This document shows, in pieces, positions 20,463-31,368 of a stretch of 39,112 bases of DNA. The stretch comes from an uncultured Lachnospiraceae bacterium. GTDB lineage: Bacteria > Bacillota > Clostridia > Lachnospirales > Lachnospiraceae. The stretch lies in NCBI GenBank assembly GCA_947589155.1, contig CANQBH010000020.1, positions 1-39,112 of the forward strand, given 5' to 3'. How positions within the stretch are numbered: the first letter of the stretch is position 1; every line of letters starts with the position of its first letter. The notes below the pieces were generated by a model. That model made no database searches, was not told where the DNA came from, and worked only from the letters and a program-made list of their open reading frames with translations. A program made the position numbers and the translations under genes.

Positions 20463-21194
20463 ATGAAAATTGAAAAAGTAAACGAAAATCAAATCCGCTG
20501 TACCCTTACAAGAGAAGATTTAGAGAGCAGACACATCAAACTGAGCGAACTGGCATACGGGACTGAAAAAGCAAAATCCCTGTTTCGTGAAATGATGGAA
20601 AAGGCGTCCTATGAATTTGGGTTCGACGCCGAAGACATCCCTCTGATGATCGAAGCCGTGCCTTTAAGTTCCGATACCATCCTTTTGATCATAACCAAAG
20701 TAGAATATCCGGAAGAACTGGACACCCGTTTTTCCCGCTTTACGGAAGAAGACGAATACGACGACTTCGATGACAGCGACCTCTTTCCGACGCCTCCTGT
20801 CGCGGCCAGCGACATCATCGACCTGTTCAACCGCGCAAAGCGCCTTGCCGAGAGCGAACAGAACAGCGCAGCGCAGGCAAAGGACGGCGGCCCCGCCGTT
20901 GAGATTACAAAACTTTTCGTCTTTTCTTCCTTAGACGACCTGATCCGCCTGTCTCATGTACTGGACGGCTTTTACACCGGCAAGAACATCCTCTACAAAA
21001 ATCCGCGCGATAAGCAGTTTTATCTTGTCGTCAGCAAAAGCGGACACACGCCGGAAGAATTTAACAAAACCTGCAATATCCTTACCGAATACGGATCGCA
21101 ATGCGATTTTTCCGTCGGGCAGGACGCTTTTTTCAAGGAACACTACCATATCATCGTCGGGCAGGACGCGCTTGCCACGCTTGCCAAACTTTAA
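20463..21194 (+). CDS. mecA: Adaptor protein MecA
   Basis: 243 residues. MecA delivers substrates to the ClpCP protease; in Bacillus its targets include ComK. The N-terminal substrate-binding domain begins MKIEKVNENQIRCTLTREDL and contains ELAYGTEKAKSLFREMMEKA. A highly acidic linker (about 93-108) follows, then a C-terminal ClpC-binding domain with VFSSLDDLIRLSHVL and FYTGKNILYKNPRDKQFYLVV. AAAGGA lies about 9 bases before ATG 20463. It is a single-gene unit between its own promoter and the strong hairpin at 21211-21249, on the opposite strand from most of the window. Confidence 0.95.
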   Translation: MKIEKVNENQIRCTLTREDLESRHIKLSELAYGTEKAKSLFREMMEKASYEFGFDAEDIPLMIEAVPLSSDTILLIITKVEYPEELDTRFSRFTEEDEYDDFDDSDLFPTPPVAASDIIDLFNRAKRLAESEQNSAAQAKDGGPAVEITKLFVFSSLDDLIRLSHVLDGFYTGKNILYKNPRDKQFYLVVSKSGHTPEEFNKTCNILTEYGSQCDFSVGQDAFFKEHYHIIVGQDALATLAKL

Positions 21195-21210
21195 CAGCCC
21201 GCGCAAAACA

Positions 21211-21249
21211 AAAGACCCTAAAGCAGACGCCTTCTGCTTTGGGGTCTTT
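21211..21249. terminator. Bidirectional terminator between mecA and the DUF1858 gene
   Basis: A 17-bp stem (21211-21227 with 21233-21249, one G-U pair, 5-base loop). The T-rich tail is best on the minus strand (TTTTGTTTTG) and modest on plus, so it serves two converging genes. Confidence 0.9.
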
Positions 21250-21272
21250 CCTTTCGTCCGCTCAGGAAGCGG

Positions 21273-21476
21273 TCATCTTGACTCCAGAAAGTTATTGATC
21301 TCTCCGACCAGCATATCCGCGTCGATGCCGTGAACCATTGCCGCCTCCTCAATGCTTTCCATCTGAGAAGAAGGGCAGCCCAGACAGTGCATACCGATAC
21401 CCAGAAGAATCGGGGCCACGTCCGCATCGATCTGTAATAATTCGCCGATCTTGGTCGTTTTATCCACTTTTGCCAT
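21273..21476 (-). CDS. DUF1858-domain protein with a CxxC motif
   Basis: 67 residues, matching the small stand-alone DUF1858 family linked to hybrid-cluster-protein and redox genes. The core is [20 protein letters not shown], with the C31-LG-C34 pair following a short helix, and a C-terminal helix. A redox or cluster-related role is suggested by family but its reaction is unknown. The ATG at 21476 is fixed by AAAGGAGGT 7 bases upstream; longer in-frame versions run into the promoter. It is divergent from a ferredoxin gene, with only 202 bases between the two starts. Confidence 0.85.
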   Translation of the reverse strand: MAKVDKTTKIGELLQIDADVAPILLGIGMHCLGCPSSQMESIEEAAMVHGIDADMLVGEINNFLESR

Positions 21477-21507
21477 AATGTTTACCTCCTTTACGCCTGA
21501 CGCTGTT

Positions 21508-21536
21508 ATTATAATGCCTTTTTTGCGCTTTTGCAA
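21508..21536 (-). promoter_or_regulatory. Promoter of the DUF1858 gene
   Basis: Minus strand TTGCAA (21531-21536), 17-base spacer, TATAAT (21508-21513); about 30 bases before the ATG. Confidence 0.65.
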
Positions 21537-21568
21537 TTCTTTTCTCCGCCAAAGCGTGCCGCGATAAC

Positions 21569-21592
21569 TTTTCCGCTCGTTTTTCCGCTTGT
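21569..21592 (+). repeat. Tandem 12-bp direct repeat between two divergent redox promoters
   Basis: TTTTCCGCTCGT (21569-21580) followed directly by TTTTCCGCTTGT (21581-21592), one mismatch. It ends 15 bases before the ferredoxin -35. Confidence 0.7.
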
Positions 21593-21607
21593 TTTGAAAT
21601 AAATACT

Positions 21608-21635
21608 TGTTTTTCAAAAAATATGGATTATAATA
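21608..21635 (+). promoter_or_regulatory. Promoter of the ferredoxin gene
   Basis: TTGTTT (21608-21613), 16-base spacer, TATAAT (21630-21635); about 43 bases before ATG 21679. Confidence 0.6.
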
Positions 21636-21678
21636 AATGTACAGCGTAAGCGAGTTTATCATAGTGGAGGGTCTTGTT

Positions 21679-21849
21679 ATGGCATATGTGATTTCTGATT
21701 CATGTGTAAGCTGCGGCACTTGCGAGCCGGAATGTCCGGTCGGCGCGATCTCTCAGGGCGACAGTCAGTTTCAGATCGACGAGAGCGCATGCGTAGAGTG
21801 CGGCACCTGCGCGGGTGTTTGTCCTACCGGAGCCATCTCTCAGGGTTGA
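21679..21849 (+). CDS. 2[4Fe-4S] ferredoxin, clostridial type
   Basis: 56 residues, the classical clostridial ferredoxin size. Two cluster-binding motifs of form CxxCxxCxxxCP are seen, [12 protein letters not shown] (9-20) and [12 protein letters not shown] (38-49), each followed by (V/T)GAI. It is a soluble low-potential electron carrier for enzymes such as pyruvate:ferredoxin oxidoreductase and hydrogenases. I chose ATG 21679 because GGAGG lies 8 bases upstream and MAYVISDSC is the family start. It is a single-gene unit with a promoter at 21608-21635 and a strong terminator at 21871-21906. Confidence 0.96.
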   Translation: MAYVISDSCVSCGTCEPECPVGAISQGDSQFQIDESACVECGTCAGVCPTGAISQG

Positions 21850-21870
21850 TTTCCGGAAGTATAAACGTAC

Positions 21871-21906
21871 ATAAGAAGCTGCCGATCTGCAGCTTCTTAT
21901 TTTTTT
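21871..21906 (+). terminator. Terminator of the ferredoxin gene
   Basis: A perfect 12-bp stem (21871-21882 with 21889-21900, 6-base loop) followed by TTTTTT. It overlaps the 3' end of the convergent MerR gene. Confidence 0.95.
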
Positions 21907-22520
21907 GTCCCCTTAAAGAGCACCTTGCGGTCTTCCCTGCGCCTGCGGAACCCGCCGCGGATCGCTTCGTCGAGTTTGCGGTAGCGGTCTTCCTCCTGAC
22001 GGGCGTGCTCCTGCATGAGATAGTTCATTTCCTTCAGGATCCGCTCTTCCACATGTTCCGTGATGATCGTGTTGTTCTCTCTGAGCGCCTGTCCGACGAT
22101 CTCCGTCATCAGCGCCTGAAACTGCTCGAGTTTGATCTTCTTTTCGGGCAGGTCCTGACGGACCTGTGCAAGTTCTGCGGCGTCTTCTTCCGGCGGCTCG
22201 CCCAGACCGAGTTCCTGCACGCTCGTCACCGTCACGAAACCGTCGATCATATCCCCGCTTTTTTTCTCCTCCTCGCGCTGCTTCTCCGCCATGCGCTTTT
22301 CTTTTTTCAAATACATCCGGATCGCCTTCAACTGATAGCCCTGCTCGCGCAGTTCCTTGATCCGCAGCAGTTCCCGAATGTTTTCTTCCGTATAATAGCG
22401 GTGGCCCATCTCGTTTCTCGGCACATCCAGCTGCAGTTCGTCTTCCCAGTAGCGCAATACATGCTGCTCTAAAGACACCATTCTGGCTGCGTCGGAGATC
22501 ATATAGCGTACCTGTTCCAA
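21897..22520 (-). CDS. MerR-family DNA-binding protein
   Basis: 207 residues. The N-terminal winged helix-turn-helix covers about 5-70, with MISDAARMVSLEQHVLRYWEDEL and GHRYYTEENIRELLRIKELREQGYQLKAI. A highly charged region with coiled-coil potential follows, ending in a basic tail (RRRREDRK). No metal- or ligand-binding cysteines typical of MerR sensors are present, so it could be a structural DNA-binding protein rather than a sensor. Its start is probably TTG 22520 (AAAGGA 9 bases upstream), with ATG 22502 as the alternative. It sits just downstream of the dnaB terminator; a promoter at 22579-22608 may serve it. Confidence 0.8.
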   Translation of the reverse strand: MEQVRYMISDAARMVSLEQHVLRYWEDELQLDVPRNEMGHRYYTEENIRELLRIKELREQGYQLKAIRMYLKKEKRMAEKQREEEKKSGDMIDGFVTVTSVQELGLGEPPEEDAAELAQVRQDLPEKKIKLEQFQALMTEIVGQALRENNTIITEHVEERILKEMNYLMQEHARQEEDRYRKLDEAIRGGFRRRREDRKVLFKGTKK

Positions 22521-22536
22521 AACCCGTCATCCTTTC

Positions 22537-22577
22537 CCAAAAAATAACAAAAGAGATCCGGTCATCCGGACCTCTTT
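22537..22577 (-). terminator. Terminator after dnaB
   Basis: A 12-bp stem (22566-22577 with 22550-22561, one G-U pair, 4-base loop) followed on the minus strand by the T-rich TGTTATTTTTT. Confidence 0.88.
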
Positions 22578-22578
22578 C

Positions 22579-22608
22579 AGTATATGCCTAAGTTCCGCTG
22601 CGGGACAA
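22579..22608 (-). promoter_or_regulatory. Possible promoter of the MerR-type gene
   Basis: Minus strand TTGTCC (22603-22608), 18-base spacer, TATACT (22579-22584). Its start point would fall inside the dnaB terminator hairpin. Confidence 0.35.
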
Positions 22609-22635
22609 GGAATTTTCGTCGTATTATTTCGACAA

Positions 22636-23976
22636 TTATTTCTGGCGGGAGCGGTCGAGATTGGCAAATTTTGTATATTCCGGCAGCCACGCCAGCTGCA
22701 CCGTCCCGATCGGGCCGTTTCTCTGCTTCGCCACGATGATCTCGGAAATATTTTTTAATTCCGTATCGTGGTTATAATAATCGTCGCGGTAGAGGAACAT
22801 CACCACGTCCGCGTCCTGCTCGATCGCCCCCGACTCCCGCAGATCCGACAGCATCGGCCTGTGATCCGGCCGCTGTTCCACGGCGCGGCTGAGTTGGGAA
22901 AGCGCGATGAGCGGCACGTTCAGTTCCCTTGCCACCTCCTTTAAGGAGCGCGAGATCTCGGAGATCTCCTGCTGGCGGGATTCGGATCTTCCGGATCCGC
23001 TCATCAGCTGCAGATAATCGATGATGATCAGTTTGACATCATATTCCAGTTTGAATTTCCGGCACTTGCTCCGCAACTCCGGAATACTGATTCCGGGCGT
23101 ATCGTCGATGAGAAGTTTGGAATTTCCGATCACGCCCGCGCCTTCGATCAGTTTTTCCCATTCGGACTCCTGAAGGTTGCCGGTCCGCAGTTTCTGCGCG
23201 TCCACGCGGGATTCCAGCGCGAACAGACGATTCACCAGCTGATCCTTTGACATTTCCAGAGAAAAGATCGCCGTGCAGATATTTTCATGAAGCGCCGCAT
23301 ACTGCGCGATATTCAGCGCAAACGCCGTCTTTCCCATAGACGGGCGCGCCGCGATCAGCACGAGATCCGAGGGCTGCAATCCCGCCGTCTGGTAATCCAG
23401 ATCGATGAATCCGGTCGGGATCCCCGTCACGTTTCCTTTCTGCTTGGACGCCTGCTCGATCTTGTGGATCGCGTCCATCACGATCCGGCGGATCGGCACA
23501 AACTCCTTATTCTCGCGGCTCTGCACCAACTGAAAGATGTCGTGCTCCGTTTTCTTGAGGATGTCGGCAACGCTTTCATTCCCGTTATAGCAATCGTTTT
23601 CGATTTCCTGATTGACCCGTATGATCCGTCGGAGGGTCGCCTTGTCGCGGACGATATTGGCATGGCTCGCCACATTGACCGTCACGGGATTTGCGCCGAT
23701 CAGGTCGCTCAGCGTCTCCATGCTGGCAAGTTCCGCCGGCACTTCCTTCTCCCGCAGTTTGTCCAGCAATGTGACGACGTCTACGGGCTGTCCATTGTCG
23801 TAGAGTTCCAAAATGGCGTCGAAAAACGCCGCGTACTGCCGGTAATAAAAATCGTCTGCCGTCAGGATCTCGGCGGCGATATTGATCGCGTCGCGGTCCA
23901 TTATCATGCAGGCGATCACCGACTGCTCCGCCTCTATGCTGTTTGGCATACTCCGCCTGATCTGTGTTTCTTCCAT
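22636..23976 (-). CDS. dnaB: Replicative DNA helicase DnaB
   Basis: 446 residues, the normal size of the hexameric replication fork helicase (DnaC in Bacillus naming). The N-terminal domain (about 1-110) starts with PNSIEAEQSVIACMI, followed by a linker helix and the RecA-like motor domain: Walker A ARPSMGKT (210-217), SLEMSKDQLV, Walker B IIIDYLQLMSG, and a QLSRAVEQRPDHRPMLSDLRESGAIEQDAD region with the arginine finger. It follows rplI by 4 bases, with GGAG 9 bases before the ATG, in the gdpP-rplI-dnaB order known from many Firmicutes. A hairpin terminator lies about 60 bases downstream. Confidence 0.98.
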   Translation of the reverse strand: MEETQIRRSMPNSIEAEQSVIACMIMDRDAINIAAEILTADDFYYRQYAAFFDAILELYDNGQPVDVVTLLDKLREKEVPAELASMETLSDLIGANPVTVNVASHANIVRDKATLRRIIRVNQEIENDCYNGNESVADILKKTEHDIFQLVQSRENKEFVPIRRIVMDAIHKIEQASKQKGNVTGIPTGFIDLDYQTAGLQPSDLVLIAARPSMGKTAFALNIAQYAALHENICTAIFSLEMSKDQLVNRLFALESRVDAQKLRTGNLQESEWEKLIEGAGVIGNSKLLIDDTPGISIPELRSKCRKFKLEYDVKLIIIDYLQLMSGSGRSESRQQEISEISRSLKEVARELNVPLIALSQLSRAVEQRPDHRPMLSDLRESGAIEQDADVVMFLYRDDYYNHDTELKNISEIIVAKQRNGPIGTVQLAWLPEYTKFANLDRSRQK

Positions 23977-23980
23977 AATC

Positions 23981-24427
23981 CTATTCTCCGGAAACGTGTA
24001 CGCGCATGACCGCCGTAACGCTTGGATGCAGTTTTACTTTGACCTCATACGTTCCCAGCGCGCGGATCGGCTCCTCCAGATGCACCTTTTTCTTGTCGAT
24101 CGTCTCGTTATACTGCGCTTTTACGGCGCTGCAGATCTCCTTGGAAGACACGGAGCCGAATGTTTTTCCGCCTTCTCCCGCCTTGATCTTGGTCTCGACC
24201 AGCCACGTCTCGATCTTTTTCGCCATGGCCTGCGCGGCTTCCAGATTTTCCTGCGCAACCTTGTCTGCGTGCTGCCGCTGCAGTTTCAGGTCGTTGAGGT
24301 TCTTTTTGCTGGCCTCTACGCCCAGTTTCTTCGGAAGGATCATGTTTCTGGCATATCCTTCGCTGACGTCCACGACGTCTCCCTTTTTTCCCAGTGTCTT
24401 GATATCCTGCAACAAAATCACTTTCAT
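23981..24427 (-). CDS. rplI: Ribosomal protein bL9
   Basis: 148 residues, standard bL9 length. The N-terminal rRNA-binding domain starts MKVILLQDIKTLGKKGDVVDVSEGYARN, followed by NMILPKKLGVEAS, a long connecting helix and the C-terminal domain ending in VKLHPSVTAVMRVHVSGE. ATG 24427 overlaps the gdpP stop (ATGA), with AAGGAG 10 bases upstream; longer in-frame extensions are out-of-frame readings of gdpP. Confidence 0.98.
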   Translation of the reverse strand: MKVILLQDIKTLGKKGDVVDVSEGYARNMILPKKLGVEASKKNLNDLKLQRQHADKVAQENLEAAQAMAKKIETWLVETKIKAGEGGKTFGSVSSKEICSAVKAQYNETIDKKKVHLEEPIRALGTYEVKVKLHPSVTAVMRVHVSGE

Positions 24428-26469
24428 AATTTGATCTCTCCTTCGTCGATCATGCCATCCAAGATCTCTTTGATCCGCTCCTTCACTTCTTCCACGGAAC
24501 TGTTTTCGATCTGCGCTCCCGCAACGTTCAGATGTCCTCCGCCGCCCAGCCGTTCCATGATAAGCTGCACGTCGATCTCGTCGATCGACCTTGAACTGAT
24601 ATGCACGCGGTTCTGATAATCCGTCAATACAAAAGAAGCCTTGATCCCGACGATGTTCAGCAATTCGTTCGCCGCCTTGGCGCATACCACCGTCGGGCTT
24701 TCCAGTTCTTCCCCTTCGCAGACGGAAATGGCGAACAGGCCGCGGTAGACCTCCGCGTGCCTTACCACTTCCGCACGCGCCTTATAAGCCGCCATATCCT
24801 CCCGCAGCAGTTTTCTGACGCGGGTCACTTCCGCGCCGTTGCGCCGCAGATAAGCGGCGGCTTCAAACGTCCGGACGCCTGCCTTTGTCATAAAGTTATT
24901 GGTATCGATCAGGATACCGGCGTAAACGCAATCCGCCTCGTTCGGACGGAGTTCGATCTTTTCCGAGAAATACTGCAGCACCTCGGCGATCATCTCGCAG
25001 GTGGAAGACGCATACGGCTCGATATAGGACAGGATCGGATTTTCCACCTGTTCGCTACCCAGCCTGTGATGGTCAAAGACCACGATCGACCTGCTCATCG
25101 CGAGCAGCTGCGGACAATCCGTGTAATTCGGCCGGTTCGTATCCACAATGATCACGAGCGTCCTTTCATTTGCCAGCGTGATTGCCTGCTCCGACGTCAC
25201 GAACATATCCGGCGGATAGCCTTTTTCTTCGGAAAACAGCTCAACCAGAGGCCGCAGGGAACTGGTGACGGTATTTAAGACGATCTTTGCGTTTTTCCCA
25301 AGATCGCGCGCCGCGCAGAACAGACCGATCGCCGCGCCGAAAGAATCCACATCCGCGATGGAATGGCCCATGATCACGATGTGCTCCCGCGTCTCCATGA
25401 TCTCACGCAGCGCCTGCGCCTTCATCCGCGCCTTGACCCGCGTGTTCTTTTCGATCTCCTTGCCGCGGATTCCGTAGTAGGAGACGTTGCCGTTTTCTTT
25501 GATCACCGCCTGCGAGCCGCCGCGGCCCAGCGCCAGATCAATCGCCGCGCGGGCAAATTCCGCGTTCTGCCCGTAATCCCCGCCGTATCCCAGACCGATA
25601 CTTAGCGTGATCTCGCGTTCGTTTCCCGCTTTTGCCGTTTTGATATCTTCCAGAATGGAGAATTTATCCTCCTCCAAAAGTTGCAGATATTTGTACTGGA
25701 AAACCACAAAGTATTTGTCGCGGTCCAGTTTACGCACGATCGCGTCCACATTCCGGAAGTATTTGTTCACGCGCCGGTCGATCACGGCCGTCACGAGCGA
25801 TTTTTTGACTTCTTCCAGAGAATCGTAGACTTCGTCGTAATTGTCGATATAGACAAGCCCTGCGACCAGCGCCTGATCTTTGAGTTCCTGCCGCAGTTTT
25901 TCGCGCTCGGTATGGTCAAAGAGCATGACCGCGATCAGGGTATCGATCCCGTCCGCGAGCCCTTCGATATCCTCGCCCGAGCCCAGATCGAAGGAAAGCC
26001 ACTCCAGATGCGCCGTATATTTTCTTTCTTTATACGATACGGGGATCTGCAGCTGATCCTTGGCCGCGCTTTGGATCTCCTCTTTCGTGATCTCTTTGAA
26101 CAAAGACGTGATCGACTTGCTGTACGTCTTTTCTTTTCCGGTGATCCGCGAAAATTCGCGGTTCATCCATACCATTTTCCCGCTGCCGTCGATCAGGGCG
26201 TACGCCACGCTGAATTTATCAAGAAGTTCCTTCTGTACGGACGCGTAATGCGTGGCGTAATGTATGATCTCCCTGCTGATCCGGACGTAGACCGTACGGT
26301 AGTAGATCCAGACGAACAGCGCATAGATCGCGATGATCCCGCTGAAGACAAGGCCGGAAGTGAAATCCCTGATGTAAAAGAAGATATCTCCAATAACGAA
26401 CAGGATGATCAGATAGATCGGCGCCTGAAAATATCTTTTGATATTTCTCTTTTTCCTATTCGATTCCAT
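24424..26469 (-). CDS. gdpP: c-di-AMP phosphodiesterase GdpP
   Basis: 681 residues. GdpP degrades the second messenger c-di-AMP, which controls potassium, osmolyte and cell wall homeostasis. Two N-terminal membrane helices (about 14-33 and 38-57) are followed by a PAS-like domain (about 80-185), a degenerate GGDEF domain (about 200-330) and a DHH/DHHA1 phosphodiesterase module (about 360-675). The metal-binding residues of the latter are visible: MGHSIADVDS (367-376), VDTNRP (442-447), D466-H467-H468 and DTNNF, plus GGGGHLNVAG near the end. The GGDEF signature is not recognisable, as usual for this family. It lies 12 bases after galK and overlaps rplI. Confidence 0.96.
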   Translation of the reverse strand: MESNRKKRNIKRYFQAPIYLIILFVIGDIFFYIRDFTSGLVFSGIIAIYALFVWIYYRTVYVRISREIIHYATHYASVQKELLDKFSVAYALIDGSGKMVWMNREFSRITGKEKTYSKSITSLFKEITKEEIQSAAKDQLQIPVSYKERKYTAHLEWLSFDLGSGEDIEGLADGIDTLIAVMLFDHTEREKLRQELKDQALVAGLVYIDNYDEVYDSLEEVKKSLVTAVIDRRVNKYFRNVDAIVRKLDRDKYFVVFQYKYLQLLEEDKFSILEDIKTAKAGNEREITLSIGLGYGGDYGQNAEFARAAIDLALGRGGSQAVIKENGNVSYYGIRGKEIEKNTRVKARMKAQALREIMETREHIVIMGHSIADVDSFGAAIGLFCAARDLGKNAKIVLNTVTSSLRPLVELFSEEKGYPPDMFVTSEQAITLANERTLVIIVDTNRPNYTDCPQLLAMSRSIVVFDHHRLGSEQVENPILSYIEPYASSTCEMIAEVLQYFSEKIELRPNEADCVYAGILIDTNNFMTKAGVRTFEAAAYLRRNGAEVTRVRKLLREDMAAYKARAEVVRHAEVYRGLFAISVCEGEELESPTVVCAKAANELLNIVGIKASFVLTDYQNRVHISSRSIDEIDVQLIMERLGGGGHLNVAGAQIENSSVEEVKERIKEILDGMIDEGEIKL

Positions 26470-26481
26470 AACTGCTCCTTT

Positions 26482-27657
26482 TTAACAGTCCGTGCGTCTG
26501 GCTCCTTCGCCGATATCCACGATGTAGAACTCCGCTTCGATTCCGGTCTGCTCTTTATAACCTTTGCCTACGCGTTCCACAAACAGATCGACCGCGTCGT
26601 TTTTGACGATGCTGACGGTGCAGCCGCCGAAGCCGCCGCCGGTGATCCTTGAACCGATCACGCCTTCCACGGACCACGCCAATTCCACCAAAATATCGAC
26701 TTCCCTGCAGGAGACCTTATAATCGTCCCGTAAAGAGATATGGGATAGATTCATCAGTTCGCCAAACGTTGCGATATCGTTTTCTTTTAAGGCGGCCACC
26801 GCCGCTATCGTCCGCTGGTTCTCCGCCACGGCGTGTTTTGCGCGCTTTCTGCACTCCTCGTCACGGATCGCGTCCTTGTATCGCTCAAACCCGTCCATAT
26901 CCAGATCGCCGAGTTCCTTGATGTCCACGACCTTCTGCAGATCTTCCAGTGCCCGCGCGCACTCGCTGCGGCGCTCGTTATATTTACCGTCCACCAGACT
27001 GTGCTTCACCTTGCTGTTTGTGATCACGATCTTCGCATCCGGAAGTTTGATATTAGCATATTCAAAGGACAGATCCTTGGTGTCCAGAAACATGGCGCAG
27101 TCTTTTTTGCCCATCGCAACGGCAAACTGATCCATGATCCCGCAGTTGCAGCCGTTGAACTGATTCTCGGAAAACTGCCCGATCAGCGCCAGATCCAGCA
27201 TGGAAAGGTCGTCGAAGGAAAACAGGTCTTTGAGGATCACACCGGTGAGCACTTCCAGCGAAGCGGAAGAAGACAGCCCCGATCCGTTCGGGATATTCCC
27301 CCAGATCATCATGTCAAATCCCTGCTGCAACACCTTTCCTTTCTGCGCAAAAGCCCAGACAACGCCCAACGGGTAGTTTGCCCAACCGTAAGACTTTTGA
27401 TAACTGAGATCCTTCAGAGAGACCTCCACCTCCTGACCGCGCTCCAGATTGATGGAATAAAAACGGATCCGGTCGTCCTCTCTTTTTCTGGCGACGCCGT
27501 AGGTCCCGATGGTCAACGCGCACGGAAATACATGTCCGCCGTTATAATCGGTGTGTTCGCCGATCAGATTCACGCGTCCCGGCGCAAAGTACTCCCGAAT
27601 ATCGCCGTCTGCTCCGTAAACATCCGAAAATTTTTTCCGCAATTCATTCTTATCCAT
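26482..27657 (-). CDS. galK: Galactokinase
   Basis: 391 residues. It phosphorylates galactose at C1 in the Leloir pathway. GHMP kinase motifs are complete: the sugar-recognition signature GRVNLIGEHTDYN (27-39), motif 2 PNGSGLSSSASLEV (about 123-136) and motif 3 ITGGGFGGCTVSIV near the C-terminus. It would use the galactose released by the nearby LacZ, yet it belongs to a different transcription unit, between a DUF6106-like gene (10 bases upstream) and gdpP (12 bases downstream). No galE or galT is in the window. Confidence 0.97.
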   Translation of the reverse strand: MDKNELRKKFSDVYGADGDIREYFAPGRVNLIGEHTDYNGGHVFPCALTIGTYGVARKREDDRIRFYSINLERGQEVEVSLKDLSYQKSYGWANYPLGVVWAFAQKGKVLQQGFDMMIWGNIPNGSGLSSSASLEVLTGVILKDLFSFDDLSMLDLALIGQFSENQFNGCNCGIMDQFAVAMGKKDCAMFLDTKDLSFEYANIKLPDAKIVITNSKVKHSLVDGKYNERRSECARALEDLQKVVDIKELGDLDMDGFERYKDAIRDEECRKRAKHAVAENQRTIAAVAALKENDIATFGELMNLSHISLRDDYKVSCREVDILVELAWSVEGVIGSRITGGGFGGCTVSIVKNDAVDLFVERVGKGYKEQTGIEAEFYIVDIGEGARRTDC

Positions 27658-27667
27658 TCTTATCCTC

Positions 27668-28177
27668 CTATATATGCACTTTATCCGGAGAAGCCTTCTT
27701 CATGGCCTGCAAAAGTTCCTCGCCCGGCTCGAACAGCACTTTGATCTCGCGTTCCGTCTTCGGCTCGCGCACGATCATCGTATAATACGGCACGCCTTCT
27801 TCATGGGAAATGCAATCGAACGTCGTCATGTTCCGGCCGATATAGGGCTTGACCGGATCCGTTCGGGACGGCGCCACGACCACGACGTCTTTCATCTCGC
27901 AGTCCAGCAGTTCCTGCCTTTTATTCCGGCGTTTGATCTTTGTGATCTCCAACATGCCGTTGGTGTAAGTGTAGTCGTACTCGATCTTGGTATTCTGCGT
28001 GGCAAAATATGTGACAATGATCATCACGATCAGCGGCAGGCCGTACAGCCTGTAATCGATCACCAGAAAATTGACGGCGACAAAAACCGTGATAAGGATC
28101 AGGATCACGCTGTATACCTTTGTCACGCGCGGCGTCCTGCGCCGGATCGATTGTTCTATATATACGTCCTGATACAT
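27668..28177 (-). CDS. Small membrane protein, DUF6106-like, unknown function
   Basis: 169 residues. Two membrane helices at about 22-41 and 46-63 are followed by a cytoplasmic domain rich in beta strands (YDYTYTNGMLEITKIKRRNKR and later VPYYTMIVREPKTEREIKVLF), which resembles a PH-like membrane-associated domain. I recall such proteins as DUF6106, but the label is from memory. ATG 28177 is chosen because AAGGAG lies 9 bases upstream and the promoter at 28203-28231 lies before it. First gene of the galK-gdpP-rplI-dnaB unit. No function can be inferred. Confidence 0.7.
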   Translation of the reverse strand: MYQDVYIEQSIRRRTPRVTKVYSVILILITVFVAVNFLVIDYRLYGLPLIVMIIVTYFATQNTKIEYDYTYTNGMLEITKIKRRNKRQELLDCEMKDVVVVAPSRTDPVKPYIGRNMTTFDCISHEEGVPYYTMIVREPKTEREIKVLFEPGEELLQAMKKASPDKVHI

Positions 28178-28202
28178 TTTTGTTTTCTCCTTATATGCTG
28201 AT

Positions 28203-28231
28203 ATTTTACCACTGCTGCCCTTTAATAACAA
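28203..28231 (-). promoter_or_regulatory. Promoter of the DUF6106-galK-gdpP-rplI-dnaB operon
   Basis: Minus strand TTGTTA (28226-28231), a 17-base spacer and TAAAAT (28203-28208), about 20-25 bases before the first ATG. Confidence 0.6.
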
Positions 28232-28245
28232 CTCTCCTTTTCATA

Positions 28246-28293
28246 AAACGAGGGTATCCCGACCGCCTCTCGGCTTTTGGGATACCCTCTTTT
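28246..28293 (-). terminator. Terminator after lacZ
   Basis: A perfect 11-bp stem (28279-28289 with 28250-28260) with an 18-base loop, followed by GTTTTAT on the minus strand. It separates the ABC-lacZ operon from the galK-gdpP operon. A T-run also follows on plus. Confidence 0.85.
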
Positions 28294-28322
28294 CATTAGA
28301 GAGAAGCGCGATTCTGCCTATA

Positions 28323-31364
<3,042 letters not shown>

Positions 31365-31368
31365 CTAT

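Noticed and set aside
24428-24685. N-terminal extension of rplI by 86 codons
   Set aside because: It overlaps gdpP out of frame; bL9 proteins start at MKVILL, the chosen ATG 24427.
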